A stretch of DNA of 64,000 nt from Zantedeschia hybrid cultivar (taxonomy: Eukaryota; Streptophyta; Magnoliopsida; Alismatales; Araceae), in assembly GCA_030544215.1 (NCBI GenBank), contig JARZZO010000002.1, positions 61,216,150 to 61,280,149 of the forward strand. Direction: 5' to 3'. The translations under genes were made by a program, and so were the position numbers. The first letter of the stretch is position 1. Every line of letters starts with the position of its first letter. Below, piece after piece: positions 1-11,669 of the stretch. The notes under the pieces are model-generated. The model saw nothing but the letters and a program-made list of their open reading frames with translations. It did no database searches and was not told the origin of the DNA.

Positions 1-480
1 ATACACTCATTAGATAAGTCAAAGTGAATAATCGATATAAATAGGCACATATAATCGATTCATACAAGTAGATAATCCGAAAGAGAAATATTCGATATAA
101 GGTGCTTAACTTAATTGTTTTCATGACCAGTTGATTAAATAAGAGGGACTCCAATTAATTGATAACTTAACAGTTAATCGATCACATGTGCTTTAAGAGC
201 TAATTAGAACAATTAATTGATAAATTGGTTTAGTTAGTCGATAGCACGTGAAGAGTTAACTGATAGACTTAATTAATATATCGATCAACTAAGCGAGTCA
301 AAAGATATTGATTAAACGATCTGATAAGAGGACTTAATCGATATAGAGATCGATCAAGTGATGCTTGGGCATCGATGGCCTTTCCAGTATATAATTGACT
401 AAGTGTTGAGACCTATTGATATCCAATGAATTAATCAATATGAGATATGAGTGAAAACTTCTGTAACTCTTGAAATTTAA
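1..480. repeat. AT-rich repeat rich in ATCGAT / TTAATCGAT words
   Basis: No coding signal. The words TCGAT, TTAATTGAT and TTAATCGAT recur every 20-40 bases in degenerate form. The 15-mer AACAGTTAATCGATC at about 168-182 occurs as its reverse complement near 31,490-31,504, inside an LTR-like block with the same character. This stretch may therefore be the end of a related LTR in the opposite orientation, cut by the window edge. That link is inferred from shared words, not from an alignment. Confidence 0.4.
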
Positions 481-1682
481 CTTAAGTTCTAGAATTTAGT
501 GATGTGAACTGAAATGCATAGTGAATCTACCAGGAGAAGATCGATTAATTCAATCTTTAACACTTCCAATAATAAATCAGATATCTTTGTTTTCTTTATG
601 TCTAAGGGTTATAATTAAAATGGACATAATGGTTCAACATAATTCATTTCTTTGTCTTGCGACCAATTGGTCTCAGAACCAATGCTACCAACCAACACCC
701 ATTTCTTGTGATTGAATGCTTTATTTGTCTTGAAAGTGGCCAAGCCTGAACCTAACTTAGAAACAACAAGGTCGCCACCATGCTATTTGTGGGCATGGTC
801 ATTTCAGTAGAGTAGTTACTAAATTTCATTAGGCTCTCGCTTAATTCCCATCCCAAAATGCCGATCATCTCGAGAGGTAGGTGGGTGGAGGACTAGTTAG
901 GCTGTGTAACTTGTGAAGCTATGGTGTCCTAGGAATGACCATGTATGGACCCAAGCAAGACTTTACTCATTGTCTTAAGGTCAGTAAGTCCAAGGTTGGA
1001 CTCTAGTCTTCATAGTTGTAAGGGCTGCTTGAAGTCTTGACTTGACCTCAATGATCATTGGGCAAGTGTTCTTGATTTGTATTTTGAAGGAGATCCATGG
1101 TCATAAGACGAAATAACACTAGTGTGAGGGCATCATTCCACCCAAAAAGAATAAGGAGCCAAACTTACAAAACAAGTCTTGGACCTCTACTCAGGATACA
1201 CTTACAAATGCTAAGTTGGCCAGGCACTATTTACATTAAGTCAATTTTGGCCATTTTCTAATAACAGTTAGTAGATAGGACCATTTGGGGGTATTGTCCC
1301 AAAGTTCAACTTATAATACAACTCAAACCCATGGGTGATTAGTAACTAAACTTCCTCACTTGGAGGCATTATCAAACCACTAGGAGTAATAAGCCCTTAT
1401 CCAATCCTTAAACTTTCACGAGGTTGTACGTCTCCTCATGCAAATTTTACGAGGATGCATATCTCCTCTCATCTTGACTATGTGCTATGCTGGTCAATAT
1501 ACTCTTCCATCCATCTCTTTACCACATTATTTGCATTACATTCTTTTTCTCTGTGGATCAATCAATTCTCCATGTTCCCACCCAATGTCTTCTTAGGCCT
1601 CAAACTAGGCCCCTCTCTCTGCCATAGTCCAACAAGACATTGTAACCACACTTCTTAATATTAAGGCACGAGTTGATCAGTA
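481..1682. other. No gene seen; AT-rich intergenic DNA
   Basis: Only short open frames without recognisable domains. Phrases such as a Met followed by Pro- and Cys-rich text at 1455-1658 have no family likeness. Nothing here supports a gene, RNA or bounded element. Confidence 0.5.
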
Positions 1683-2540
1683 GATGATGTGCAATCATGC
1701 ATGAATTTGTATAATCAGGTAAATTAACTCTCAATTAGTGAGAATTAATGATTAGTCCTAACTTTCAAACCTAATTAGGGTAAAGTTTTATATAAATAGT
1801 CTAAAATTTAATATACATGAATATGCAATCATGCATCAAATGATACAATCAAATGACTAGATTGGTGTTCAATTGGATCTTTTGATGAAAACCTAATTGG
1901 GATAAAATTTGGGGATTCCATCAAAAGAAATTTAATGCATATAAATGTGTAATCTTGCATGAATTGTTGCAATCAAGTGATCAACACATTTCATCAACTG
2001 ATGAAAGGTCTTAATTTTAAACCCTGATTAGGGTAAAATTTTAGGCTTTTATAAAAAAACTGAAATTTAATGCACATGGATGGCAATAATGCATCAATTG
2101 GTGCAATCAAGTGGTTTTAGCATATTTAGGAGTCAAAGTGCACCAATTAATCAAAATTTTAGACCCTATTTAGGCTAAAATATGAGGTTTTCATGAAAAT
2201 CTGAAGTTTGATTCACACAAATGTGCAATCATGCATCAATTGTTGCAATCAAATGATTACCACACTCAATTGATGTCTAATTGCATGAATGATAAAAAGC
2301 TTCAAAACCCTAAGTAGGGAAAATTTGGGGCTTTTTTTAAAATATGAAATTTGATACACATTGATGTGTAATCATGCATCAATTGGTGCAATCAAGCGAT
2401 CTGTGTGCTCAATACTGTCTAATTGCATCAATTGATAAAAATCCCAATTTTTAAACCTTAATTGGGCTAAAATTTGTGGTTTTTGTCATTGAAACTTTAT
2501 GCACATGAGTGCAACATGCATAAATCCTACAAATCAAACA
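1683..2540. repeat. Degenerate tandem array, unit about 124-143 bp, about 7 copies
   Basis: An anchor like GCAATCATGCATCAATTG recurs at 1691, 1825, 1949, 2083, 2225, 2368 and 2511. The spacings are 134, 124, 134, 142, 143 and 143 bp. Most units also hold a palindromic block close to AACCCTAATTAGGGTAAAAT followed by a TTTGGGG or GGTTTT stretch. Units have diverged, so the array is old. It resembles a small local satellite or the repeated part of an unknown element. I do not recognise the family. Confidence 0.7.
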
Positions 2541-2639
2541 ATTTTATGACACTGCATATATTTTTCATTCATTTGTAACTTTTAGATTTCTTTTACACCT
2601 TGGATCTTGGAGAGACTAATGGATCTACACAACTCCACT

Positions 2640-2785
2640 CAGAAATCACTCTTTTTCTTCCTCTTACTGACTTGCTCCTGGTCTTCTCACTTCTTCTTCT
2701 TCTCCTTTTTTCCTCCCCATCTTCTTTTTTTTATCCTTTCCTCTTTTTCCTTTCACTTCTTCTTTTCCCTCCCTTTTTCTAGAAA
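2640..2785 (+). promoter_or_regulatory. Long pyrimidine tract, possible 5' leader of the downstream gene
   Basis: About 145 bases are almost only C and T on the plus strand, as in many plant 5' leaders. It lies 1.8 kb upstream of the first coding exon I can support. A non-coding first exon ending near 2888 (CTGCAAA before GTGAGT) is possible. I see no clear TATA box, so this is weak. Confidence 0.2.
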
Positions 2786-4267
2786 TGATAGCCGGATTCG
2801 GGTGGCTGGCAACAATGCATAACGGAATTGGGTGGCGGCAGTGGATGGTGGGGGGCTATGGGCTGGGCTGTTGCCCTTTCCTGCAAAGTGAGTTTAAACC
2901 CCCTTGATCTGGACCTGAATCATCTTATTTTGGTTTTGGGTTGTGTGTGTGTGTGCCGGGTGGTGGTGGTGGGGGGGCGGGAGTTAAAACCCTTCATTTG
3001 GGTTGGATGTGCAGTGATCCAATTACCTTGCTTAAGTCTGGCAGCAATGCTGTGTGTTGCAGTACGTCATCATGCTGCACCAACTTCTTGAGTTTTCAAC
3101 CACAGTATCCATTATCAATTTCTGACGAGCCCCTAAAATTGCATTATATTGTTATCCCCATTTGGAAACTGGCAAGTTGTACTGCATGAAACTTCTTTTT
3201 CTTCCATGTTACATTGAGCTTTTTGAGATGTGAACTAATAGCTGCCATGAGATAACCTCGTCTCCACAAGGGTTATGCGAAGCCCACATGCCTTCTTGTG
3301 AAAATTTATGCCTAAGCGCTTGTCTGTTAAGGCATCTGCTTACCCATTTACTATTTATTGATCTATATGTACCTCTATCTATCTATTAATATTGCATGCA
3401 TGTGGACGTGGAATTGAGGCAACAAAAGTTTCAATTGGGCAACTTTATGCAATGCAAAACATGTTATATCAATGGGCGTTTACAATGTCTGGTTTGGGGG
3501 GGGGGGAGGGTGTTGCAAACTTACAATATTTGTAAGAGGGGAAACTCTATACTGAAAGGTTGAGACTGGTTCCCCTGGTTCTTATAGAGGAGTGTAGGCT
3601 GAAGGTCAATAATATTGAGTGAAAAGGATGTACGAAATTTAGTGTTTTGTTATGTAGTCCAAACATTGTTAGTTACACATGCATGGAATCATCAAGAATA
3701 AGGATGAAAGATTGTAGATATATGCATTCTAGGGTATCAATGATTATTTGGTAGCTGGGCTGTTTTGTGATCTATGACATGGAACTTGATTATTTTGCTT
3801 TTGATAGTCACACAAACAACTGTAAGTATAGCACATATTTTGTGCATGCTTAGGTTTGTGTTTTAATGTGCATTCTTAAGTTTGCAGTTTTATCTTTATG
3901 GAGTATAATCTAAATAAAAGATGCTATAAAAGTATGTACCATACTCATTTCAAGGATTGGACCACTTTGAGATATCTATGTATGTGATACAGCTTTGATA
4001 TTCAGTATTTGGTGACCCTGTGATATAGAGTGATCCTGCAGAAAATGCTTAGCGACATATGTGATACATGTTTTACCTGTAACAGTATTTTCCCCCCCCA
4101 GAAATAACTGCATTTCTGTGCAGCTTCATCTTGGTAAAGGGCAAAGGGTCTTCATGACATGATATTTATTTGTAGTTAAGGATTTGGATTCTACATTCTC
4201 ATTTTTTTTAATGTGAGGAACATCAGCATCTTAAAGAATGACATCTCATAGTGCCATCCTTGTTTCC
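2786..4267. other. No certain gene; probable upstream intron or leader of the 4.5-kb gene
   Basis: The stretch has TG- and G-rich simple sequence at 2942-2980 and a G run near 3496, otherwise ordinary AT-rich DNA. A possible exon lies further right at about 4348-4448: it stays open for about 34 codons, including a PFSDKEKPIFLHRAQ-like phrase, then meets a TGA before a GTATGC donor. It could be leader sequence or the missing N-terminal exon in another frame. I could not decide. Confidence 0.3.
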
Positions 4268-4314
4268 TATATATGTATATATATATATATATATTGTGTG
4301 TGTGTGTGTGTGCG
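4268..4314. repeat. (TA)n(TG)n microsatellite
   Basis: A run of alternating TA passes directly into alternating TG, then TCTG. It is a compound dinucleotide microsatellite that creates spurious Tyr-Ile and Thr-His open frames on the minus strand. Confidence 0.9.
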
Positions 4315-4542
4315 TGTCTGTCTCTCATAACTGATATAACAAACGATTGTAAGGTGCCGTGCCCTGGAATAATCCATTTTCTGACAAGGAGAAACCAATC
4401 TTTCTTCACCGGGCCCAAAAAGCAGTTGGAGAATTACTTGCCAGAATAATTGCATGAAAATGGTATGCTTTTTAACACTTTTTATTAATGCCAGAAATAA
4501 GAAGCATCTTTTTATTAAGTTTGATAGAGATCTGGTTCGCAG

Positions 4543-5067
4543 GATAGTGAACATAAAGAATTCTTGACCCCCAAAAGAGAGGATGAGAATTCTGAGTTGG
4601 ATATTGATGATGAATACAAAATATTCTTGGATCATCTTAGGGAAGATTCCTATTCATATGTTTTTGAAAAGTCTCCTGTACGTGTTAAGTATGAAGAAGA
4701 AGGTGAACCTTGTAATGGCAATGTGACAGAAACTCAGAATAATTCAGTAATTGATTCAAGACGGAGGAGACATGCCACAGGTAAAGAGAGATCAACGAAT
4801 TCACAATTTGAGAGGGACATCTTCCTCTTCAATGCACTTAAACATAAAAATCGGGGAAGAACTGCTATTGATATATGTTATGAGGAATTCCTACGTAATG
4901 TTAAGGTTAGAAGTAACTCTATGTCCCTCAAGTTGAACAACGGTGTAACTATCAAGTATTCCGAAGAAATTGAATCACCAAATGCATCAAGAACACCCAA
5001 AGCTACTCGCTTTCCCAATGGAGAGTCAAAAATGCATGATGGTTCTTTGATGCGTTCTGCTACGTCT
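4543..5067 (+). CDS. Uncharacterised plant protein, coding exon 1 of those visible (N-terminus not found)
   Basis: The gene's visible coding part is four exons (4543-5067, 5162-5399, 6368-6438, 11670-11738) that join in frame to about 300 residues. This exon starts after an AG acceptor (TTCGCAG) and ends at GTAAGT. It encodes an acidic segment (DIDDEYKIFLDHL, about residues 18-30), a basic RRRRH cluster and a low-complexity Ser/Asn-rich end. The later exons carry motifs (LRGFIFWLK, HEGAFRPW) that I associate with a plant-specific family of unknown function. No catalytic residues, signal peptide or membrane segment is visible. No start codon is seen in frame near the exon, so one or more upstream exons are missing. 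I do not assign a function. Exon phases fitting at three junctions is the main support for a real gene. Confidence 0.65.
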
Positions 5068-5161
5068 GTAAGTACCACAATTTTCTGATCATTCATTCAA
5101 TGACTTTATTTTTAGTTGATTCTTACCATTTGTTCTTTACTGAGATATTATGTAATTTCAG

Positions 5162-5399
5162 ATCCCCATGTTTGAGGGTTATGCCACATTCACTGGAGCT
5201 TCCAGAAGCAGTAAAATGTCTTGCTTTGAAGAAGGACTCATGTCTCTATGCAATAAGCCATTTGATCAGGCCGAATATGAAGATCTGCTTCTTAAAGTAA
5301 GTACTCGGGAACCAAAAATGAGAGACAGGCACTTGCGTCGTGGTACAAAATCATATTCAACAAAGGAAATGGCAAAATCTTACTTTGATTTTCACCCAG
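5162..5399 (+). CDS. Uncharacterised plant protein, coding exon 2
   Basis: The exon follows TTTCAG and opens in phase 0 with IPMFEGYATFTG. It contains a Cys/Phe-rich part and a basic stretch (EPKMRDRHLRRGTKSY), then the Tyr-rich end KSYFDFHP. It stops at a GTAAGT donor with one base left over, matching the next exon's phase. An internal GTAAGT at 5297 is ignored because the frame stays open and family-like beyond it. The 94-bp intron before it is of normal plant size. Confidence 0.65.
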
Positions 5400-6367
5400 G
5401 TAAGTCAGTGTGCCTAGGTCACTGATTTAGTTTTAAAAGGTATCTTCTGTTGCATATTCAGCGCAAAATCCTCTTACACACCAATGCCACAGAACAGCTA
5501 ACATTCTAAATATTCTGGCATTTTACATTTAAAATTACATGCTTAGTTTTAATTTACAAATGTTCAAGAATGAAAAAAATTTGGTTCCGAGAAGGAACAT
5601 TATGCTAACATGGTTTGTTTCTTTGGTCTTGTTTGCTAAGATGCCTTCTGGATCTACTATTTTGTGATGTCTATAACTGCATTAGCACTTAAGCTAAACA
5701 ATTTGTTAGAACATGCACACTGCTTGCATTTTTTCAATCCTAAGATTGTTTAATGTTTTTATTTTCCTCATTTATCTCAAGTTATCAACATCTTCCATAA
5801 TCAATTAGTTTTAGTTCTTCAGTGTTATTTTTTGTCCTACTTTTTTCGAACAATTTTATTCATTAAGTTTTAGAGCTCTAGAGCACTTGTTTCAAGAATT
5901 CTCAACAAAATTCTTAGCCAGGAAATGGGCATTAATCGAGTGATTTGGTGATTCAGTCTTGCTAGGATGTAGATAATGTTGATGGACTTGATGACCTGCA
6001 TAGTTTGAAGTCTCATAAAAACTAATTTTAAAAATGCATGAGTATTAAGTCATGGTTTAGAGAAGGGATTAGCTCCAATAAGCAGAGGCGACAGAGTCTA
6101 CTCATATTTTGGTGCTTTTGACGGAAAAATGGCTTTTTAGGTGATTCATGAAATTAATCTAAAAAAGGGTGCTTATGCAAGAACTCAATGATTTTGTAAC
6201 CTTTCTTCTTGATTATAACACCACTTTCATTTATGTCGAGCCTTTACTCTAACGAGTTAGTTCTAAATACTCGTTAGGTTATAGCACCACCTTTCATTTA
6301 TGCTTAGCCTTTATTCTTGCTAATTATTTCTAAATGCTCGTTGTCTTCAACCTTCTAGGTTTTGCAG
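5400..6367 (+). other. Intron of the uncharacterised gene
   Basis: The stretch begins with GTAAGT and ends with TTTTGCAG. It is T-rich, as plant introns are, and holds no other open frame of note. Confidence 0.6.
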
Positions 6368-6438
6368 AGCAGATTAGGGCTTCTTGCTGTCCCAACCATC
6401 ATTTGAAGCAGCTTCGCGGCTTCATATTCTGGTTAAAG
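6368..6438 (+). CDS. Uncharacterised plant protein, coding exon 3 (71 bp)
   Basis: This short exon takes one base from exon 2 to complete a Glu codon. It reads EQIRASCCPNHHLKQLRGFIFWLK to the donor AAAG/GTATTA in phase 0, so the phase matches both neighbours. The LRGFIFWL part is the best conserved-looking motif of the protein. Without the flanking exons it would not be recognisable. Confidence 0.6.
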
Positions 6439-6913
6439 GTATTAAGTTCCCCCATTCTTCTCTTGGTATTTTATCCTCAAATACATCAATCTTATATTAT
6501 TCAGTTAGAAAAACGAGATTTCTTTTACTTTTATCACATAGGTGGTCCGTGGTGATCATTATGATATTGCAAATGCATCTTATTACCTGTATCTACTAAC
6601 TTGTAGAATGTTTTGTCATATGCTATGTATCGTGCTTATTCTCTTAAGTTGACATACATTACTACATTGAATTGTTGTTTTTGGCATTAGCATTGGCTCA
6701 CTGTTTTATGTCAAAATAAAATATAACCGAATTTAACAAAGTTCCTTTACATGCACATTCTAATTTTGAGTGGAGAGAAATACTTCGAAGAATACTTCTG
6801 AAGGACTAATGACTCAGTTTATCAGTTATCCAAAATTTGTGCTCATAGAAGTGTCACTTGCTCGCTATACAAAGCTTGGTGCAGCTTGGTAAAGCTAGAT
6901 GCTGAAGGAAGAC

Positions 6914-7026
6914 TGTTAGAGTTGTTAGAATGACGTTGTACCTATGGGACAGCGTACCATATACTATGGTTTACAAGGATCACTGCTCGAGAAATAAAAA
7001 ATCTTTTTGTCCTTTTTCCTTTAACA
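6914..7026 (+). repeat. Candidate 5' LTR of the intronic Copia element
   Basis: Starts TGTTAGAG and ends TTTAACA directly before the primer binding site. At 113 bp it is very short for a Copia LTR, so the real start could lie further left. No 3' partner is present for comparison. Confidence 0.45.
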
Positions 7027-7039
7027 TGGTATCAGAGCC
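7027..7039 (+). promoter_or_regulatory. Primer binding site (initiator tRNA-Met)
   Basis: TGGTATCAGAGCC is the standard plant Copia primer site, complementary to the 3' end of initiator methionine tRNA. It follows directly on the LTR end CA. Confidence 0.85.
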
Positions 7040-7335
7040 TGAAGATCCTGGTTGAACCCTAGCCGCCGCCACCCCGCCCATACCTATTGGCTGCAACCAC
7101 CACTGTTGCTCTCTACCCCGCCCCGTCCCCGTCGTCTTCTCTCTTCACCCCATCTCACCACTCTCTCCCTTGACCGGCATCCTCCTTGGCGCTGGCCTCA
7201 CCTTTTAGTCAGTCTCCACCGCCGGCGCATCCCTTTGGGTTGATGGTTGGCATATAAGGGGATTCTCCTCTCTCCGCTTTCCTATATGCATTGACCCTCT
7301 TCTCTGGCCTTTGGTTTACTTCTCCAGCTGCTTCG

Positions 7336-8300
7336 ATGGCAACATCCTCCTCCTCTCTGGTAGAGGTCAAGCCGGTGACCTAGACTCTCAGAACCACTGT
7401 TAAACTCAATAGTTCCAATTATCTTCTCTGGTCGCGGGCTTTCTGCCTCCACGTTATTTCTTAATGGAAGCTTCACCATCTTGATGCTTTGCTGGAACAA
7501 GACAACTCTAGGTTTGCTGCGTGGCAGTCGGACGATTAACTTGTTATGACCATGCTCCTCAACAACATGGAACAGTATGTGGGCTCCAATGTTGTCTTCC
7601 TCGAGATGACGGAGGAGATGTGGGACGCACTGAAGCAGATGTATTATGATGAGACGAATGTCTCTCATATCTACACTCTACACGAGGAACTTTTTGCCTT
7701 GAAGTAGGATGGTCAATCCATCCACGACTATTTTGCGGCCTTGAAAGGGCACCTGGATGAACTTTAGGTATATCATCCTCTCCAATCAATTCATCGCGAG
7801 GTGCCAATTGGAAGACTTCTGTGTGGCAAAACTTCTTTTTGTCCTTGATGATTCTTTGAGCCGTAAGTGGTCTCACATCTTGTCTGATGCGGTGGTCCCA
7901 TATCTTGCAAATGCGATGTCATGGGTTCTGCGCATTGGTTCCTCTACTAGTACTATTGCGCTAGCTGATCCTTCATCTCTAGGTGTGCCGAGCACTCCCC
8001 AAATACTGCTGGTTGTAGTCGCAGATGTGACGGCGGTCATGGCCGGAAGTTTTTCTCACTGTGCATTTACTGTACATGCCAGAATCATCCTTTGGAGTGT
8101 TGCTGGCAAAAGTTTGGTCAATCGAACATGGGTAAACTTGCAGGGACTACCCTTCGGTGTCTACAGATGTGCCCGTTACTACTGCATAGCCTCCTCCACC
8201 CGACAACCAAATCTGAATATGACTGCCTCCTGCAGCACTCGGCTTCCTCTTGTCATGTGGTTTCCACCACTTTAGGTAGTGCCTCTGCTGTCTCTCAGAA
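7336..8300 (+). pseudogene. Copia gag relic
   Basis: Begins at an ATG (MATSSSSLVEV) and keeps the gag signature KLNSSNYLLWSRAF, then EMTEEMWDALKQMY and QSIHDYFAALKGHLDEL. The frame is cut by several stops, among them a TAG after KPVT and a TAG after FALK, and shifts near 7,780. It cannot be translated. Confidence 0.65.
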
Positions 8301-8305
8301 CCGCT

Positions 8306-8892
8306 TTTGGATTCTTGACTCTGGTGTCTCTAACCACATGACAGGTATTCGATTTATGTTCTCCTCTTGATCTCTCAACTTTGTCAAATGTTTTGTATGT
8401 TCTTAACTTTCATGTTGATCTTCTTTCCGTCAGTTGTCTTGCTCGTGCCTACAACTGTTCTGTCACCTTCTTTCCATCGCATTATATTTTTAGGATCTTC
8501 AGACACAGAAGATGATTGGTGGCGGGAGTGAGGGCTCTACTATCTCATGAATCGGCCATCCCCTGCATCCATGGCGCTCTCCGCTAACTCTCCGTAGCAG
8601 TGGCATCATCTGGGTCACCCTTCCCCGTCCAAGTTGTGTCATTTTGTTTCTCTTCCATCCTCTCTTCATCATTGAAGGTGACACTTACGAGTTAGGCAAG
8701 CAGCACCGTGTTTCTTTTTCGTCTTCCGTCAATAAGCAAAGTTTATCTCCCATTGATTTAGTCCACTTGGATATTTGGGGTCCTAGTCTTGTTACTACTT
8801 CTCTTGGTTTCAAGTATTTTGTTACTTTTATTGATGACCACTCTCACATGACATGGGTCTATTTGCTAAAGAGTCGCTCACAAGTCTTTGGT
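8306..8892 (+). pseudogene. Copia protease and N-terminal integrase relic
   Basis: The aspartic protease active-site motif appears as LDSG in FWILDSGVSNHM. A GAG-pre-integrase zinc-finger part (WHHLGHPSPSKL) follows in a broken frame. The integrase catalytic core begins with HLDIWGP, where Asp is the first acidic catalytic residue, and runs to LKSRSQVF. Then it ends abruptly. The remaining two catalytic acids and all of RT are absent. Confidence 0.65.
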
Positions 8893-10339
8893 AAGGGTTA
8901 TTTAGAGAAAAGGAATGTAAATCTTTTTGTATCCACATGCATATCCAACTTTTTTTTTTAATTTGTTACTTTTTTTGTTTAACATACTTGGTTCAAACAA
9001 GTAGATCGACTGGTTAAATTTAACATGTTATTATCGCACTTGAACCATTTGTCTCTCATTCGCTTGTGAGGTCTTGAAGTAGTGGTAAACATAAAAGGCA
9101 AAGCTATCTACAACAGAGGGAAGTAAAGGCAATGGGGTGTTATCTGCCTATTTAGGTTGCAATCACCACTATACAAGGTGGTCAGACCCTAGACAGCAAG
9201 AAACAAAATAAAAAAATGCATTACAAAAAATTCCAAGATCAAAATATTTGAAGGGCTAAAATCTGAAAGACTGTATGCCGGAGGGAACTGCCATTCTTAT
9301 AATGGACTAAAATTAATAGTTTGGAAGAAGGCAACATGGTTCATAGTTGGTTAAAGGCTTTTTTTGGATAAGCTGCAAAAACTGAAGAGGATATTCAATC
9401 ATGACCAATTTGAACAAAGGATGGCCTCTAGATATGAAAAAGGAACACGACTAGCTTTAATGACATTGACATCCATGTGCTTTGTCAGTTTATGGCGTCG
9501 TTTGGGAACACCCATGGGTTAGATTTCCAATGCAAAAGTCTCCGACAGCCTAATGGACGTTTCCAAAGGACCCTAGCCTTCCTTGGTGTTGAAGCAGCCT
9601 GAAGCCCAAGGAGAAGAGAGAGAGAGAGACTGTCTTCTCTCCCTACCCCACTTGCTGTAAAAAGCTATCGTCAGTTAGCTTTTTGAGGGGGAACAGAGCT
9701 TTTGCGTTGAAAGGACGCTCTTACCCTTATTTACATACTGTTCCATTGTTATGTTTCCTCTTTATGCAGGGCACTTAAGACACTTAAAGAGCAATTATTG
9801 TTTGTCTGTATTAATTTTCAAGTGAAGGCCAAAACATCCGACCAAATCATTACAAATCTATTTTGTCTGACATGGCGATTCAAAAGCTGCTTTTGTTAAT
9901 CTGTAACTTTGGCAAGTGTTTCCAAATGCTGCCTATATTCTCATGACCAGTACAGACAGCACAATGACATGTTTCTAGGAGGTGAGCTGAAAAACATAGA
10001 ATCATGGATGGGCACTAGCATGGAAGGGAATTTCACATATGTCAGAGAAAAACAAGTGGTTTTAACAATGAAGTGGTGGTTATAGGTCATAGCTGGGCTT
10101 TGGGAATCAAGCAAGATATCACTGGTTAATTTGATGGCATTATTAGCTTATTAAGAAAGCAACTCAGAGATAGGGTTCCGATAGTCATGCATATGGACAG
10201 AGAAGCATGCATTGGCCTGAAGTGAGGATTTTGAAGAAAGACTAGCCATGAAATTGTCATCCCAAACTTGACAATGCGATGCAGATGGTTTGCAAGTGTG
10301 CAGCAAGGATTGCCGTATTGGATCGTGGCAAGAGGTATT
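8893..10339. other. No gene seen; intron interior
   Basis: Anonymous sequence with a short GA repeat near 9617-9630. The phrase CGTCGTTTGGGAACACCC at about 9484 looks like the end of a common plant MITE type, but I found no convincing partner end. Confidence 0.4.
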
Positions 10340-10700
10340 CCTAATGCTTCTATTCCTCCTCCATCATCGTCGCCCCCTCTTCCAACCCCTTCTTATTCTT
10401 CTCTTTCTTCTCCTCCTCTTGGTCTAGCCTAGATTTCATCGAGGCATCCTGTAGAAAGAGATTTTGAAGAGATCTCAGGATATGAGAATCTGTGTGTAGC
10501 ATAAAGCTTAATGCACGCTATGGGTTTTTCAAGACTGGTAATGTGGGAGCAAGGGTAGAAAGAGATTTTGAAGAGATCTCAGGATATGAGAATCTGTGTG
10601 TAGCATAAAGCTTAATGCACGCTATGGGTTTTTCAAGACTGGTAATGTGGGAGCAAGGACACAGGATACAGTGGATGGATATGAAGATCATCTTACATGT
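10340..10700 (+). pseudogene. Possible Copia linker scrap (Ser/Pro-rich)
   Basis: An open phrase of Ser and Pro codons (IPPPSSSPPLPTPSYSSL) is followed, after a TAG, by ISSRHPVERDFEEISGYE. This is like the linker that sits between integrase and RT in Copia polyproteins, but no RT motif follows. The 104-bp tandem duplication overlaps it. It could be the displaced continuation of the element at 6914-8892, or an unrelated scrap. Confidence 0.25.
10451..10658. repeat. Perfect 104-bp tandem duplication
   Basis: The 104 bases 10451-10554 are repeated without any mismatch at 10555-10658. Both copies start GTAGAAAGAG and end GGGAGCAAGG. Identity in otherwise decayed DNA means a recent event or an assembly artefact. 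Confidence 0.95.
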
Positions 10701-11669
10701 GTTTCGAATATCTAATGAACATGGATCGTCCGGGTTTTATAGTAGATTTGCAGTCAATTTATTACTCTTATTTTGTTAGTGATGACATACTAGTGTACTC
10801 TGGTATTTTCTTTTATGAAGGTGTGTATTTGGGCAATCATTGTTCACCTATGGAGTGTGAAGTCTTTACCTCATTGAGGTAAACAGAATCTGGTTAGATC
10901 TATAGCAATGAAAAAGGAACTAAATTTGACAGCTCTAATAGACAAGAGGGGCTTGCATGTTTAGCTGCTTACACTCTGTCATTTACAGCAGGGAGCTTTG
11001 GTACAAGCCTGCACATCCTTGCTTTCACGTCCATGCTTGGCAAAGATGACTGCACTAATCTTTCAGCTCCCTACACGAGACATGAGCATGGGATGCAATC
11101 CTTTTGAGCTTATGATATCGTTGATGAATACAGGGCCATTCTCAAGTTTCTGAAAATGATTTAGCATGCTAAATTGCACTTATATTTGAGCAGCATGTAA
11201 TTATATGGGCGCCATCAATAGTCAATGTGCCAAAAATGTGTTTAATTCTCAGGGAAATATTTGGGGGATTAGCATTGTTTTTCTGGCCTTAAAGTGAAAG
11301 ACTGGCATTGCAACCAATTCCAACTTTTAAACATGACACTGCTGCAGTTCTGTCATGGACAGTTTGTTGTAGTATATTGCAGGGATAGACTCAAGGTTTG
11401 AATTGAGTGCTAGAATTGGGTTCCTACAGCTATTAGAGGCTCTGGTTCACTCTAAAGTTTTGGTCAAGTCTTGACGTTGGAATTTCAGCTAACTAATTAA
11501 TTGAGTGCAATAAATCATTTTTGTTAACCAAAATCCTTCAATGTTGTAAAATTATTTGCTGTCTTCCTTAATGTTTTCAGTAATATAGTTTGGAAAATTG
11601 CATGGATTTTTGCTAAATGGGAGGTGAGTTTCTGTTGTATTTTCTAAAGATGTCTAAAATGCTCTGCAG

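Larger units (their letters stand above)
6914..8892 (+). mobile_element. Decayed, 3'-truncated Ty1/Copia retrotransposon inside an intron
   Basis: In order on the plus strand: a short 5' LTR candidate, a tRNA-Met primer binding site, a gag relic with many stops, a protease relic (ILDSGVSNHMTG), a GAG-pre-integrase relic (HHLGHPSPSKL) and the start of the integrase (DLVHLDIWGP, FIDDHSHMTWVYLL). It breaks off at about 8892 in the integrase. RT, RNase H and the 3' LTR are missing. It lies in the same direction as the host gene. Confidence 0.75.
6439..11669 (+). other. Large last intron (5.2 kb) enlarged by transposon sequence
   Basis: The intron runs from GTATTA at 6439 to the acceptor CTCTGCAG at 11669. 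It contains a 5'-end Copia fragment (6914-8892), a possible second Copia scrap (10,340-10,700) and a perfect 104-bp tandem duplication. The rest is anonymous. That the motif split across it (LRGFIFWLK then NLCHEGAFRPW) stays in phase argues that this is one intron, not two genes. Confidence 0.55.

Noticed and set aside
1760..2480. Interstitial telomere repeats
   Set aside because: The AACCCTAA-like words occur once per 140-bp unit within a palindrome and are not in tandem.
4191..4635. Minus-strand frames with Thr-His and Tyr-Ile runs
   Set aside because: Produced by the compound TA/TG microsatellite.
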